This document shows positions 45,791 through 58,915 of a stretch of DNA of 64,000 nt, piece after piece. Origin of the DNA: Mixophyes australis (lineage: Eukaryota > Chordata > Amphibia > Anura > Limnodynastidae); contig JAVHZZ010000003.1 of assembly GCA_036250195.1 (NCBI GenBank), positions 341,973,875 through 342,037,874 of the forward strand. The letters are read 5' to 3'. The notes below the pieces were generated by a model that ran no database searches, was not told the origin of the DNA, and worked only from the letters and a program-made list of their open reading frames with translations. The number at the start of each line of letters is the position of its first letter. Position 1 is the stretch's first letter. The position numbers were made by a program, and so were the translations under genes.

Positions 45791-48419
45791 AAAAGTATCT
45801 TTATTTGTATAAGGGTACATAAAGGTACATAAAACAGGCATAATACATTACATTCAAGTGTACTGCATTGCAGTACAGCTGAAAGCACAATAAACCATAA
45901 AACATAATGAGACATACTGTTTACTACAATGCAGACACATGGTATAAGATGTAACATTCAATACTTTACATCAAGTACTGCACTAACCATGTATCACTTT
46001 AACAATACAACAGTTTCAAATAAGCAATGCATGTGAGGGGTAGGTAGGTGAAGTTGGGGGGTGATAACAGGCCGAAGCTTTATTGAAGGACAGTCGCATA
46101 AAAGGGGAGGATAAATAGATTAAAGCCAACACAGTTCAACTAAACTTCAAACAGTGTGATGGGGGGAATGGGATAGAGGGGGTAAGAGAGGGGGAGTTAC
46201 AAGCTTGGCTCATGTACTGTAGAAAAGGAAAGATATCGTTACACAGCATCACTGGTGACATCTCTGAGGCCCCACAAACCAATTTTCTCTCGTACTGTCA
46301 CAAGTCTTTCCTGTAAATTTCAATGTACATAAGGTTAACATAAGAACATAACATTTCTCCGAAACCAAGCGACCAAGATGAACTAGAACACAGTGACAAC
46401 ATGCATATGAACGTGCAAAGCTGGGAAAAGGACAAAAATTATCACATGCAAATCATATGTAAATTCTAACAGTACCTAGTTGATATTATTTTTGAATCAG
46501 AGCTGTACCAATTTTCTAGGCCTATACTAAGAAGAAATAACATATTCTTACTTTTAAGTACCTTCCCTAGCTTTCACTAACTTTATCTTCTTGTATTATG
46601 CTGCCTGCTGCTCCCACAGAGATTGCAGACCACTGATAAGAAGTGGAATGAATCACTGCTGTGATCCTGAGATATGAATTTCATTGTAATTTGCTATTTC
46701 TGAGACTTCATATAGCCCTAGTGGTGGAGCCTTCCTTTTATGTTACTAAAGAATAGCCAAAAGGACAACATTATATTGTTGGTCATTGATACTGGACTTG
46801 AAGTGTCTATAGATATGTGCATATTATATACTCCAGGGAAAGCACATTCTGTATGCATCTCATGCATACACAACTTAGAGTAACACATGTCCTTTATGTG
46901 AACTTTATAAGATGAAGCATGGCGCTGTGTGCAATATCTAACCAGGGCAAGATAACAGGAAGGACTAGAGAACTAGTGAGCTTTCCTAACAGTGCTGGCT
47001 GTCAAAATGTTAGTTTTATGCAAAAGGCACTCTGACACATTGACAGCTCTCTCCATGTGGGGTTGCTCGTGAGAAGCTATGTTCAGCTGAAGGAAAATAC
47101 CTGTAATTTGTGGAGAAAGCAGAACCAATACAATACTATAAATCAATAGCTAGTTTCCTATAAGAATGGGATGGATTTTTACAACATACAGTACATCTCA
47201 CAGCTGCAATATTCCTGTACAATGGTACTGCTGCAAGCTGCTGATTTCACTTTTCTCACTCATTACTTGGAATATTTCAGCAGTCCTGATGGGGAATAAA
47301 CTACATTGCAATCTCTTATTCCCTCAATTCATCATTCTGCTTTAGTCTGTAGGATCCGGAATAAATCCAACTCGTCTCTGCAGCATTGACTAGAAGACCT
47401 GTACATTAAGCTATTCTCAACAATTCAGAATGTTCAGGTTTTTGTTTTGAGCTGGAAATAATAGTTAGATTCTCTGATATTCTATAAATTATATAAAATA
47501 TTTTACTTTGCCTAAAAGTAGTGGTGAGATTTCATTTTACATGTGAGGATTGTTTATTACATTTTTTGCTAGTTCATGGGTTATACTGAAAATGTTATGT
47601 CTGTTGTTAAATTAAATACTCAAGCAATAACCATTATTTATACAATGCAATACTTTATGCCTGCCTGCTGCCACCTGGTGCCTGATTGTAGAGCTTGCCA
47701 TCTAAAATGCTTTAGTATAAATCTCCCATAGGAAAGCAAACCTGCATCAATATACATTTGTTTTTATGACTAGAGGTGTGGAGATCCAGCAATACAATTT
47801 TTGAATTATGATTTTGCTTTTCCTTTCAATGGGATGACATTCTATATTTGTAATTCCCACATTTCACGGAATGTATACTCTACAATTACAGCTGGGGCCA
47901 TAACAGTGTTAATTCTTTCTTCCCTGTGGTCTGGTTGGGGTGTAATAAAGGGGAGTTCCGCTTGAAACAGTTAAGGCCAAATGTGTAAAATTTTGCAGGA
48001 TGAAGCAAATATTCCACAGGACGGTCTTGAAATTTCTGCTAATTTCTTATTTATACATACAGTTATCATAAGCCCAATCTTTATAATCAGGAATTGTTGT
48101 TTTTTTAAAAATTGGAAAATATTATATTCCCCGCTTTTTAAAACCCATTAATTAATTTTAGCTATAACATCTCCTGTGGCAACTTTTTAATTAAGACACT
48201 TGAATGATCAAATTTGCAAGCTATATGATAATTAGGAATCATTTTAATCACATAAACACTATATTATACCCTTAATTAAATTTGTAGAAAAATAATACTA
48301 ATTCAATTGGCTTTATAATTTTATGTAGTTAATTTCCTTCCCAAGACATCCTTTTATTATGCTTTTGCTGTACACCATTTCTACAGCATAGGTTTAGACA
48401 AGTAATTTTGGATACTAAC

Positions 48420-48806
48420 CTATTATATCTGCCTGTTCCTTCAGGTCTACCAACCATCCACATAACCTTCTCGTTCTCATCACCTCCCACTTTCCTGTCT
48501 CCTCTTGTATTTGAACCCCTCTAGTGACTCCCCTTGTGCCTGCTGTCTGGTTCCCCTCCCCTTAGTATGTAAGCTCTTATGAGCAGGGCCCTCTTCCCTT
48601 CTGTCTCAATACCATTTCTTCTACTCCTATACCACTCTACTTGCTATGCTTGGAGATATTGAAGTCTTGGCTATACTTGTTCTACTCTGTACTGTTGTAC
48701 CCTTGTATACTGTCTGTACTGTATTTTTGTATTTTGTACGGCGCTGCGGACACCTTGTGGCGCCATATAAATAAAGAATAATAGTAATAATTATAATAAT
48801 AATTAT
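48420..48806 (+). mobile_element. L2-type LINE 3' end
   Basis: Parallels the segment after the reverse-transcriptase stop in the copy at 59357. A C/T-rich tract leads to AAGCTCTTATGAGCAGGGCC, then TACGGCGCTGCGGACACCTT and GCGCCATATAAATAAAGAAT, with an ATA/ATT tail. Truncated before the coding region. Confidence 0.85.
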
Positions 48807-49384
48807 AGGGCACAGTCAAACTAATGAATCAGGGGAGTTGCGCTCACGCATTCTTAGCCGGATCACCTTGTCCCGTATTGTAGATGACTGTATTGAAGGT
48901 TGTGTAGACAGATGCCTCCTTAGAACAAAGGAGAATGACGCAGGTTTAAAAGTAATTTCCACGTTGATGAAAATAGCGGAAAAGTTGCAAGTTATATTAA
49001 ACGGCAATAGTTACCTTGGCTTGATACAATATTTTAGGGCAAATGGATAGTTCAAGTTGCTTGTCTCTTGTATATTAGGTATACTATATAATCCATTAAG
49101 GCACTCCCAATCTGTAAATACTGTAGAATCGTTATAAAATTGATAGTAATCACCAGTATAGAGCTTATAATCAGCTTATGTAATGATAAGCTGGGTGTAA
49201 TTAAGAGGACCAGATCACAGGTTAGTGCAGGTAAAATATGAATATTTATATTATTCAAGATGCGCAGATGTTAGTATGTCGAAATAAAGTTTTTTTCTAG
49301 TAAAGCAAGCCACAGGTATGTATGTATAAAATACACGGCTGCAAAAGGCATTATTTTAGACGATAATATATATAACACATGTTA
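48807..49384. other. No gene recognised
   Basis: A 70-codon + frame at 48838-49050 is uninterrupted but has no motif and an opposed frame of similar length; not called. Confidence 0.4.
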
Positions 49385-50638
49385 ACCCGTGCATGATACT
49401 CATGCATTCTAGTCAAATCAAGCTACTTAAGGTCCTAAAAAGGTTCTTGTCATGCATTTGGGCCTAGCCCAGGCCTCCTCAGGGGAAGAGCGTTACTTCC
49501 CGACGCTAGCGCCCTTTTTAATGTGTGTTCATGAGGTAAAATTACCTCACGAAAATGAGTTTGAGCCCTTGACTCGTAAATGTAGCCTTTACTACCCCTC
49601 CCATGGGGGGAAGGGGAGATAATGGAAGTTAACTGACTTCACTATTCTAATTTTTTTGTCAAATAATGTCAGTATAAATAAAAGAAAAATGTTGTCCGGC
49701 TCTCAGAAACAAACAGAATTTAAAAATCACTGTGTCAGCATAAACATAAAGGAGAATTTTGTGCACAATATAGCTATTCACTATTCACTATTTTCTAGTT
49801 TTTTGGGAGTTGACCACTCCCTACAAAGGTGCTGCAGGCTTTATAAGATGGAGGTTCAGGGGAAGGTTTTAAATGGAACACCCTGAATGTAAATTTGTAT
49901 CACTAGCTTAGGGACTCACCTACAGGAGATGCCTTGACGTCCGGCAGGTGAGCTTAACCCCAATATAGCTATATTGTGCACAAAATTCTTCTTTATGTTT
50001 ATGCTGACACAGTGATTTTTAAATTCTGTTTGTTTCTGAGCGCCGGACAACATTTTTCTTTTATTTGCACTTGCACATTGGTCCTATTTGTCCTTGGCTG
50101 CCGTTTCAAATGATTTTATACACTTGTACACATTTCATTAATTTAAAGAAGCGCCCTTTTTTCCTTTCAAATAATGTCAGTATACCAAATTTCAGGTGAA
50201 TTGGATGAGTCCTTTCTGAGAAAATAGTTTTTTCCACACACACACACATACTATCACACGCCGCTACACATGTGTGTTCATGAGGTAAAAATTACCTCAC
50301 GAAAATGAATTTGAGCCCTCAACTCGAAAATTTAGCCTTTACTACCCCTCCCACGGGGGGAAGGGGGGATGATGGAAGTTAACTGACTTCACTATTCTAA
50401 TTTTTTTTGTTAAATAATGTCAGTATACCAAATTTCAGGTCAATTGGATGAGCCCTTTCTGAGAAAATCGTTTTTTCCACACACACTAACACACGCCGCT
50501 AGGCTTTTACTTTTATATATTAGATAATGCTAAGAATTTAGTAGGTCAGTGTATAACTCCGCACAGCAGGTGGCGCTGCAGCTTGTTTTTTTTTCCACAC
50601 ACAGACTAACACACGCCACTAGGCTTTTATATTATAGA
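49385..50638 (-). mobile_element. Helitron-like cluster, nested or tandem, minus orientation
   Basis: On the minus strand the sequence starts at 50638 with TCTATAATATAAAAGCCTAG and again at 50524 with TCTAATATATAAAAG. Each has A just before the TC, as Helitrons insert at A^T. Both continue GGCGTGTGTTAGT and a GT run. The body (CATTTTCGTGAGGTAAT, CCCCCCGTGGGAGGGGTAG) occurs twice in direct orientation: about 50510-50273, and 50270-50185 continued at 49676-49522 after an insertion. Near the other end the hairpin GCATGAGTATCATGC (49391-49405) could be the 3' hairpin; a clean CTRR end was not found. Nonautonomous. Confidence 0.6.
49677..50166. mobile_element. 490-bp insertion with 18-bp target duplication and 110-bp inverted arms
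   Basis: TCAAATAATGTCAGTATA flanks the insert perfectly (49659-49676 and 50167-50184), splitting one Helitron-like copy. Inside, 49681-49787 (GTTGTCCGGCTCTCAGAAAC ... TGTGCACAATATAGCTAT) recurs as its complement at about 49966-50066. The right 100 bp are unique and end in a T/C run. A long duplication suggests target-primed reverse transcription, yet the inverted arms suggest a foldback; class unresolved. Confidence 0.85.
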
Positions 50639-51074
50639 TTATACATTTTGAGAAATAAAGTAATATATGTACTCAGAACATTGAAGAGGTAGTTGCCCTT
50701 GGAACATAATTAATAGGGAAACAAGTAAAATCTGAATTTCGGTTCTGTCATTGGATGTAGTTGAATGTATACAAGGAGACATCCATGTTGTTGTGTTAAC
50801 AAATGTCTGAGGCATATATGCATTTTTTTCAAAACAATATATAAGAAATATATAGGGAAATAAAGAGGTGGTATTTAAAATCCTACTCATTTTAAAAACC
50901 CAGGTATATACAGGGAATATATAATGGTATATTGGAGAAAATAACTAATAATATTAGCAACAGATACAACTGCCTATTAGATGATATTAGGTAGTGAGAT
51001 CAAAACAGCGCTTCACTTTTAACAGCTGCCCGCTGGATTTCAAAGGGAATATACACAAATTCCCAACAAATATC

Positions 51075-51842
51075 AAAGCATATAGAGTATTATGAAAACC
51101 TACAGGCGCTTAAAAATTTTCTCTATAAAGTAGGTAGTGTAGAATAGGAGAATACTTAAATTGTATGATGGTAATCCTCCAAATTCTTACTTCTCACAAG
51201 TTGTTCATGTGGTCATACAACAAAAGAAAAAAGAGCAACATAGTGTAATACAATTAAAAATGTACATAGGACAGTTAGACTATGTTATAATAAATGGAAA
51301 AAGAAGATCTTCTTCTGCATGTGGACGTCCCTTTTGGTGGGGTACTCACAAGAGTTAGATGAAATACAGGCCCATCAAATTGTGATTCTTCTTTTCTTTT
51401 CATAGGATCTTTGTCCGTGGGTTAATTCCATTGACATACATCATGTATGTTTCACCAGCAGAGAAAACATGAAAAAATATATCTAGTGTGATATTGCTTT
51501 GATAAAATTTATTCGTATAATCAAAAAGATATAAAATAAAACAATATAAAAACAAAGGATATCTACTCCTACCAGATAAACAGAGTATTCAGGCAGTTGG
51601 TATAATTCCACAGGGCTTCCAAATTGGTCACAGTGTAGAACAGCCAGAACTAAACATCCATTCAGTGGAGGAGAAATAATAAAATCATCAGTTACCAAGC
51701 TCCAACATGTTTCGACCTAAACTGGTCTTTCTCAAGGTGCATAATCATACAATTTAAGTATTCTCCTATTCTACACTACCTACTTTATAGAGAAAATTTA
51801 TAAGCGCCTGTAGGTTTTAATAATACTCTATATGCTCTAACT
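51075..51842. mobile_element. Foldback element with about 97-bp inverted arms and GAAAC hairpin
   Basis: 51075-51170 (CATATAGAGTATTATGAAAA, CCTACAGGCGCTTA, GTAGGTAGTGTAGAATAGGA) pairs with about 51745-51842 in reverse. Next to the right arm, 51705-51740 read on the minus strand gives CCTTGAGAAAGACC, a loop, GGTCGAAACATGTTGG. This hairpin-plus-GAAAC motif is common in amphibian repeats. An isolated GAAACGCGTGGG lies just outside at 51857-51868. No protein coding. Confidence 0.75.
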
Positions 51843-54219
51843 GCCTATTAGAGACTGGAAACGCGTGGGAGAAGATATAGATATATAGATCTAGTAAATT
51901 TTACGTGTCATTATTTTGGAGGTGTCCATGTAGCATTACCTGGATAATGGTAATGAGATTATTTGCTAAGGATAAAAATGGATCCTAATACACATTGGTA
52001 TATGCTACTCATAAATTTTACATGGAAATTCACACTTGTGTAAGGTTACACACCATCTGAATAATGTCGTCAAAACTGTTGCAACATTATATAAGGACTA
52101 GGTAGGAAATCACAATTGTATGAAACATGGTTAATTAGAGTCACGGAAAAACCCACGGCATTAATACAGTGTTTGTTGATAGCAGGCACTGATGTTTAAA
52201 GTTTGTATTTATAAATACCAAAAAACCTAATTTAATAAAAGATAACCCCAAAATGTGGTGTTTTTATTCAACAGGATCAGGAGGCAGTTGTGATAGTTTA
52301 TCAACTGCAGTAAAAGATATAAAAAAAAAGAAGCAACCAAAAAATGGTTGTTTAGTTATTTTTTTGTATTAACCTTTGCTGGCCAATGGGGGCATTCACA
52401 TGCCTAACGCTGGTTTTGACATATAGAGAAAATCAGTAGTGGATATACAGATCCACTCCCCAGCAAAGGTGGTAATATACAAAATTTCTAAAGCTGTTAA
52501 AAATGTTTTAAAGGGTAAATGTTTTTAAAGAGGTTCTTCAGGGTAAAATTGCTATCAACAATATACTAAATGGGTAAATCTCTAAACATTGTGTGTCCTT
52601 GGAGATATGATTAGGTAAGATGATGTTATGTGACATGAATGTATTATGTATACTCACATTCCTTTCTGTTTCCAGAGGTTACTAAGAACGAGATTCCTTT
52701 ACTTCTCCTTCCTAATTGTTACATAGATATTTGAAAATGAGAAAAAGGGGAATAATGGTAATGCATAAAGAGTATAAAAGAAAAATAGAAATTTTCCCAG
52801 GTACAGAGAAACGTTAAAGGAATTTTTATGGTAATAGAAAAAGATAAGTCTACAGTTCTCTGACATAGTATTTTTAGTGGAGAAAAGCAGTGTGCTTTTG
52901 ATATATAACTATTAGCAGCATAATCGAAGAACAATATGATTTATTTATTTTAAAATGTTCAGTGTTTCTAATAAAAGTAGCCTTGTGTGGGGCAGTGACA
53001 TCTGAATTAATTTTGAAATAACCTGGGTGTTTGCATGTGAGTGTCAACGCAGCTGCACACGCCAAAGAAATTCTATATATTCCAATATTGTTTATTTTTC
53101 AATACTTGTCAATTTTGAAAGGGTCATTCAGTGAATTCTATATTTAAAAAAGGGTGTTTGCATGTGAAAGTTTTTCCTGGGCTTTTTCGACATTCAGCCA
53201 CCGCATGTAGATCATTGTAGTGGCTGCAAAAAAAAATGTCAATGTCGTCTGCCATGCCACCAACTGAAGCAAGCATATTAGATAAGTTAAATAACAACAA
53301 AAATTAGGTGTAAAGTGCAAGAGATAAAAACGTTGAAACGCTATGCACACACTAAATTTGGAAAGTTGGACTGCATACACCTTGGAGTGTGCATATGTGG
53401 TGTGAATGAATAGAGTTAGACACTTGCAAAAGAAAATAGATGAAGGTGGACTGCACCCATACCAAAAACTTCAAAGACTAATACTATGCACGTCTTGAAG
53501 GGCAGAGAATTTATTGGTAACCAAGAGCAGAGCTTTCATAACTTGTTTTACTTATATGCACTGTGCTGTAATGTTGCCCTTCTGAATCAAACCAGGAGAC
53601 TCATATATATTTATTGAGAGAGCTGAAGATTCAGTCCCCCAGGTGAAGCTACGTCCAAGGGGACTGCCCAAAACTTGCAGCAGAGGTGGTCCCCTAGAGC
53701 ATTGTATATAAATATGGAATGTATATAAATAATATTTATATGTTCTATCAGTGAAGTATAAGAAATATGTAAAACAAACAGTTCAGATATGGAGTAGTTG
53801 CCCTTCCAACACACATGTAAGTATGTATAATACTCTTATTGTTTGAGATTTGGTTGCCCAAAACATGTTTTGACAATGCAATTGAAAGTCCACATTCTGA
53901 GAAATTAAGAGCACAGATTTTTGTACCTGGCAAAGAGTACATATATAGATGGAGAGATGATGACTGACGATTTATGCTAATTGATGGAACCTTATAGACA
54001 GATTCATTATTTTTGGAATTTAATGGGAGAAAGAAAATGTAACACTGGCAAAATTATAAAATCCTTTATCCATATATACAGCTTGTATAATGATCAGTTG
54101 TGAATGGTTCATTAGAAAATAGACTGGAAATGACTGGAAAAGAATGTTAATGCTATACATAATAGGAGCAAAAACAGCTCAAAATGACATTATTTTACCT
54201 ATATTTCACAATTTGTAAC
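51843..54219. other. No gene recognised
   Basis: AT-rich. A small inverted pair CCTTTGCTGG / CCAGCAAAGG brackets about 52375-52470. Minus frames at 52719-53942 lack motifs. Confidence 0.45.
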
Positions 54220-54352
54220 TAAATCCAGATCCAGAAACAAAACCATAACCAAAACCTTTTGCAATTTTTTGGCAAAACCAGTTACAAAATCAAAACACGA
54301 ACACATTTTAGAACCAAAATCACATATAAAACCAAAACACGGGAATCAGTGC
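54220..54352. repeat. AAAACCAAAAC-type simple tandem repeat
   Basis: Loose A/C-rich units (AAACCAAAAC, CCAAAACACG) repeated about ten times with variable spacers; no exact period. Confidence 0.75.
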
Positions 54353-57258
54353 ATATATCTAATAAATAGTCTGCTTACATTTTTTTTTGACCCTATGAGT
54401 TAATAGTTCAGCAAAATAAACTGTGGGTGCTCCCTATATTGGCACCGGTTTGTGACATTTGTTGGAGGAAAATGCTTCATTTATTTTTTCAAACACATTT
54501 TAATTAGACCCAAACACACATACTCTCCCACCCTTTTTTGAAAATAAAAACAAATAAAAACTTTAATTGAAAATGTTGAAAGAAACAACCATGTGGATCT
54601 TCTTCTTTATAATCTTCATTCGTGTTTCAACCAGCTCCAGTAAGGTATAGTTTACAGGCTGCCAACTCCAGGCCTTGATCCACTGCAGTCCAAATTGATA
54701 AAAAGAATTAAAAAAAAAAAATATTCTCACCTATCACTAGTTTCCTCCAACCTTAAACAACTACCCATTAAAATTCCAAAGAAATTATAAGAACTGCGCT
54801 GAACCATTTTTAAATATAGAACAAATAAATGTAACCTGATGAACAGAAAATTGAGCAACAATAGGTTTATCACATGATAGCTGAGTCATTGTTTAGCCAT
54901 AGAAAGTGTGACAAATGTGTGTGGGATTTTCACACCTTGTACCACGCAGCAGCTAAGATTGAGTACTATATCTAAACAATTAATATATGTATACATTCAT
55001 AGTAAAAGCAATAAGCTATGTCACTGCATGAAGAATGAATGTTTTAACCATTTAAGTGCTCAGTCATATAGCTCTGAATTCCAAAGTTTACAAGTTTGGC
55101 AAGTGAGCAGTGACGTCACTCAATGGTCTATGAACGATGTCTGAGGATAAGACCTAATAGTTTATAACAGTAAATAATTTTCAGGGAAAAATCAATATAC
55201 TCTGTTTAAGATTATTTTTTTTAAAAAAAATGTTATTACATTTTCAGTAAATATATGGGTATAATTATCAGCACAGATTATTATTAGCTATACAGCTATG
55301 AATCAATTGCATGTCTCCTCTCTTCAATATATATTATCTTGCAAAGTCAACAGCATAAGAGATGGAGAAAAGCATTCAATAAACAGAATATACAGAAAGG
55401 AAGTGATACTCTGCAATACTCAAAAATAGTGCATTAATCGGGGACAAATAAATGTTTGCAGAAATAATGAACAGTAAGCAACTATTATAGCCCATAAAGT
55501 TGCATATATGGGACGAGAACAAAACTGAGTTGAAAAAAAAAAACTTACTGAGAACTGTCAGTAAGTTTGAATGAATTGCACCAATATATAAATATTTCTG
55601 TCTTCATTTCCTAATAAAATCCCACATCATGACACCTTTCACTACATAAGACCCTGATCCTCCCTACTTTGTCTGTATTGGGAGTTAACTAATATTTCTA
55701 ATAGAATGTTTAAAACTTATAAAAAATATGCACTATATTAGTAGCATGATTCGTATATTTGTGTAAGTATTGTCCAGCAATAAAAAATACAAGAAAACAA
55801 ATGATAAAGTGCGTACTGTTGATGCCTCCCTCTCATTGCGCCAAACCCTCTCACATGCTAAGACTTAACATTGTACAAAAATAAATAAAGACACAGCAAA
55901 TTGTGAGTCAGCTAGAACTAATAGCAGTAACCAAACAGTGTATGTTTAACAGGCACTAACCACTGGTCCCAGGACATAATCCTTCATACTTGGCCGGTGC
56001 TAAATCTGGCATCAGCATGACTATACCCCTTCTGGACTCATAATGACGTGCCCAAATAAAGCAAGTTAAGTGATCTCCCACACAAAAGGACCAAGAGCCA
56101 GGTTACTTAGAAGAGGACAGTGACCTGCGGTCGATACTCGGAAGCACCATATGAATTAGTCGCTGACTGCAAATGCCTTCCCGACAAACTGTGCCTGCTT
56201 TGTACGAAGGGAGAAAAAAATTGTTAAACGCACGCACACCTGTAACCGCTGCAGAGACTTATGAAGGGAGGGACGGATATCCTGCAGGGAAAAAGAGGCC
56301 CAGTAACCTCTGGGAGGAGAATTTATAGAGGAACTGAGGACCCTCCCAGTGTATCCTATTGGCTGGAATTTGCATTGGAACTTAACCCCAAATGGGTAAG
56401 TACATGACACTCAAACAAACACATGCGCTTATGTGCTTTTGGCTTATGGCCTCTCTTGTCATAGTGCTGTCAAAAATATGCAAGGAAATATACTCTATGT
56501 TATAAATTGTCACTTTAAGGTATCATACACATGGGTGTTACTTTAAGATTAAAATGACTTATTCAAATAGAGCAAACATATTCTCCCAACAAAAAAGGAA
56601 CAATTTCTCTATTATTCAATACAATACTAGTCCTCGGATATCTCCTCACTAGAGTGTCATGAGGCTACCTGGGAAGTTGAAATGGGGACATCCCTCGAGG
56701 ATGAGCCATGGGTCAGGATCCCTGTTACTTATTATTGGTATTTTAGTGTTTCAAAATAATTTCAAACGGTGTAACCAAATGTCAAATGTAAACTTGTTTG
56801 ACTTGCAGTTGTTTTATTTACTTTCGAGAGGTCATAGGAGGTTACTTCATTCATTTCAAAGCATTTAATGAAAAAACACATTGCTTCTGCTAAGCTGCCG
56901 TAGCGATCTTGAATGCGAGTAACACTATGAGTGTGCATGAGGTAATTTCAAACAATGGATCAAGTTTTCAGACTCATTTTCATGTATTGTACTAACTTTA
57001 AAAATACTTGTAAAATGCACAAAGTGAAGCCAGTTAGTGAGGGGCCTAAAGCATTTAATTGACATTCTCAAAGTCGATTAAACTATGGTTACCACCTTTT
57101 CTGGAAAACCATACTGGCCTTCCTAATTCATTATATTTTGCCCTATTAACAGCATTGGCACAGATTTCCACTTTTACCAGCAAGGTCAGTAAAACATCAT
57201 CTAGATCAATAAAACACCATCCTCGTAGTAACTCTATATTAAAGCATTTTGACACTGA
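54353..57258. other. No gene recognised
   Basis: AT-rich, with a short A-rich run near 54707-54721 and 55205-55230. Frames at 54908, 56156, 56659 and 57055-57274 show no domain. 55970-56400 is somewhat less AT-rich but no exon could be supported. Confidence 0.4.
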
Positions 57259-57552
57259 GGGCCTGAGTCATTAAGGAAAGTAAGGCAAAAAAAGGAGTAA
57301 ATGTTCTCCGGACAAATCATGTTACAATGCAAGGGATGAAAACTACTTTATTATTTTGCACATAAATTAAATACTGGCTGTTTTTTCATGTAGCACACAA
57401 ATACTGGATAACTTTATTTTTACACTGAAATTTAAAATTGATCTAGGACATGTCCTACCCCAACTATAAATCTGTCCCCTCCAATGCAACATGGCTTTAC
57501 CCAGGTGCAAAGTTACTCGTTTTTTATGCTTTGTTCTCCTTAATGACTCAAA
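57259..57552. mobile_element. Complete CATTAAGG-type MITE
   Basis: Left GGGCCTGAGTCATTAAGGA; right (reverse) TTTTGAGTCATTAAGGA. Interior blocks GTTACAATGCAAGGGATG and TTTTTTCATGTAGCACAC match 12683-12870. About 294 bp, noncoding. Confidence 0.85.
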
Positions 57553-58737
57553 ATAGTCAAAACAATAATGAAGCATTAATCAGTTCGGCATTGCTCTATT
57601 TGAATAAGGTGTCTTAGTGGTGCCTCATTTAGACTTTTGCGGACAAAATAGTGAACCTGAAGATATTGGTAAATCTTAATGATAGGGACAGAGCTTCTTT
57701 CTTGGAATTCTGAGAAAGATATGGGTGGCAAGCTTTTAAGACCAACAGACTTTAATTAGTTGCCATTTTGATTCTGTGCCCCAGAGGAAAATGTGGTGAG
57801 CCCTCAAAGGCATTAAGGGGGAGAGGTGGTCTGATAGGCGGAGGCCCCTGGTAAGCCTATCCTATGTTTCTAGAGTCAGAGCTACTGTAAGGATCAAGAG
57901 TACAGATTTTTGTCTGTGTTTTTTCAGAGCCAGTGGATGTATTCCAATGTGTTTTCCTTTAATTAATTTGTTTTATATATCGACCCATCTTTTATTGTGA
58001 GGTTGGGAATGTCATTTAAGTAGTCGACTTAAACAAGAAACATTACAGTGATTAGTGGTAAGCCCAATTCCCTGGCAATCATTGCTCTCTTCAGTCGTTC
58101 TTTCCTCTTAAATTCCATATAAAGTTATTACAGGCTATCTGAAGGTTTATTTGTTTTCAAAATGCCAGGATTTGAAAAAAGTAAAGGACCCTTTGTACTA
58201 TATTCATTTTGACCACATTGATTTGACCTATCTCCCTCAAAGCCAGATATTGGTCTATTTTGTTAAGCAATGGGGTTAAACTAGCTTTATTATGAGGTGA
58301 GACTTGGTTATGTTAACAAGTATTTAAGTGAGTCCTCCATTGAAAGTCGAAATTAAGCTTTAGATTCATGTGATCTGGATTTGTGGTTGTTCACCAGACA
58401 GGAAGCCAAATTTGAACAATTCTTTGAATAAAATAAGAATAGAAGTAAGGGGTCTAGTAAGGGGTAAAAGGACATCTAATTATCTTCCCTCTCACTACCA
58501 CCTTGTCAGCCTCTCATAGTGTTGAGGCATTGATATAATTCGCTGAACCTCCATGAGGATCTTTCTCTTGGGTCGTCAAGAAGTGTAAAAGTAACTATAA
58601 CCAGGGAAATTGTCTATTTTTCTGATCCCAACCTATTGTAGCTGAGTAGCATATCTATCCTCAAGATAAGCTTTGTGGACATGAGTTGTAATCATGAGAG
58701 GAGGGGCTAAAGGCTTGCCATGTATCAATTAAGCCCA
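57553..58737. other. No gene recognised
   Basis: No repeat, RNA gene or coding motif was identified in this stretch. Confidence 0.45.
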
Positions 58738-58915
58738 GGGGGTAAATGTATCAAGCTGAGAGTTTTCCAGCGGGTTTGAAAAACCAATCAGATTCTACCT
58801 ATCATTTATTTAGTGCATTCTACAACATGACAGCTATAATCAGATTGGTTGTTATAGGCAACATCTCCACTTTTCAAACCCACCAGAAAACTCTCAGCTT
58901 GATACATTTACCCCC
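58738..58915. mobile_element. Palindromic MITE, TAAATGTATCA ends on a CCAATCAGATT core
   Basis: Ends GGGGGTAAATGTATCAAGCT and complement, followed by GAGAGTTTTCCAGCGGGTTT at the left and its near complement at the right. The core (AACCAATCAGATTCTA / GACAGCTATAATCAGATTGG, CATTTATTTAGTGCATT) is that of 40351-40532, whereas the ends are those of 10057-10244. Confidence 0.9.

Larger units (their letters stand above)
44743..48419. other. No gene recognised
   Basis: Apart from the GATA run and the short minisatellite listed below, no repeat or exon was recognised. 45790-46330 may be old LINE or LTR material. 47400-48330 is AT-rich and repeat-poor. Confidence 0.4.

Noticed and set aside
48838..49050. 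70-codon + frame of normal composition
   Set aside because: No recognised motif and a comparable opposed frame; possible exon cannot be supported.
51705..51745. Hammerhead ribozyme
   Set aside because: Lacks the invariant CUGAUGA core although a stem followed by GAAAC is present; kept only as a finding to test.
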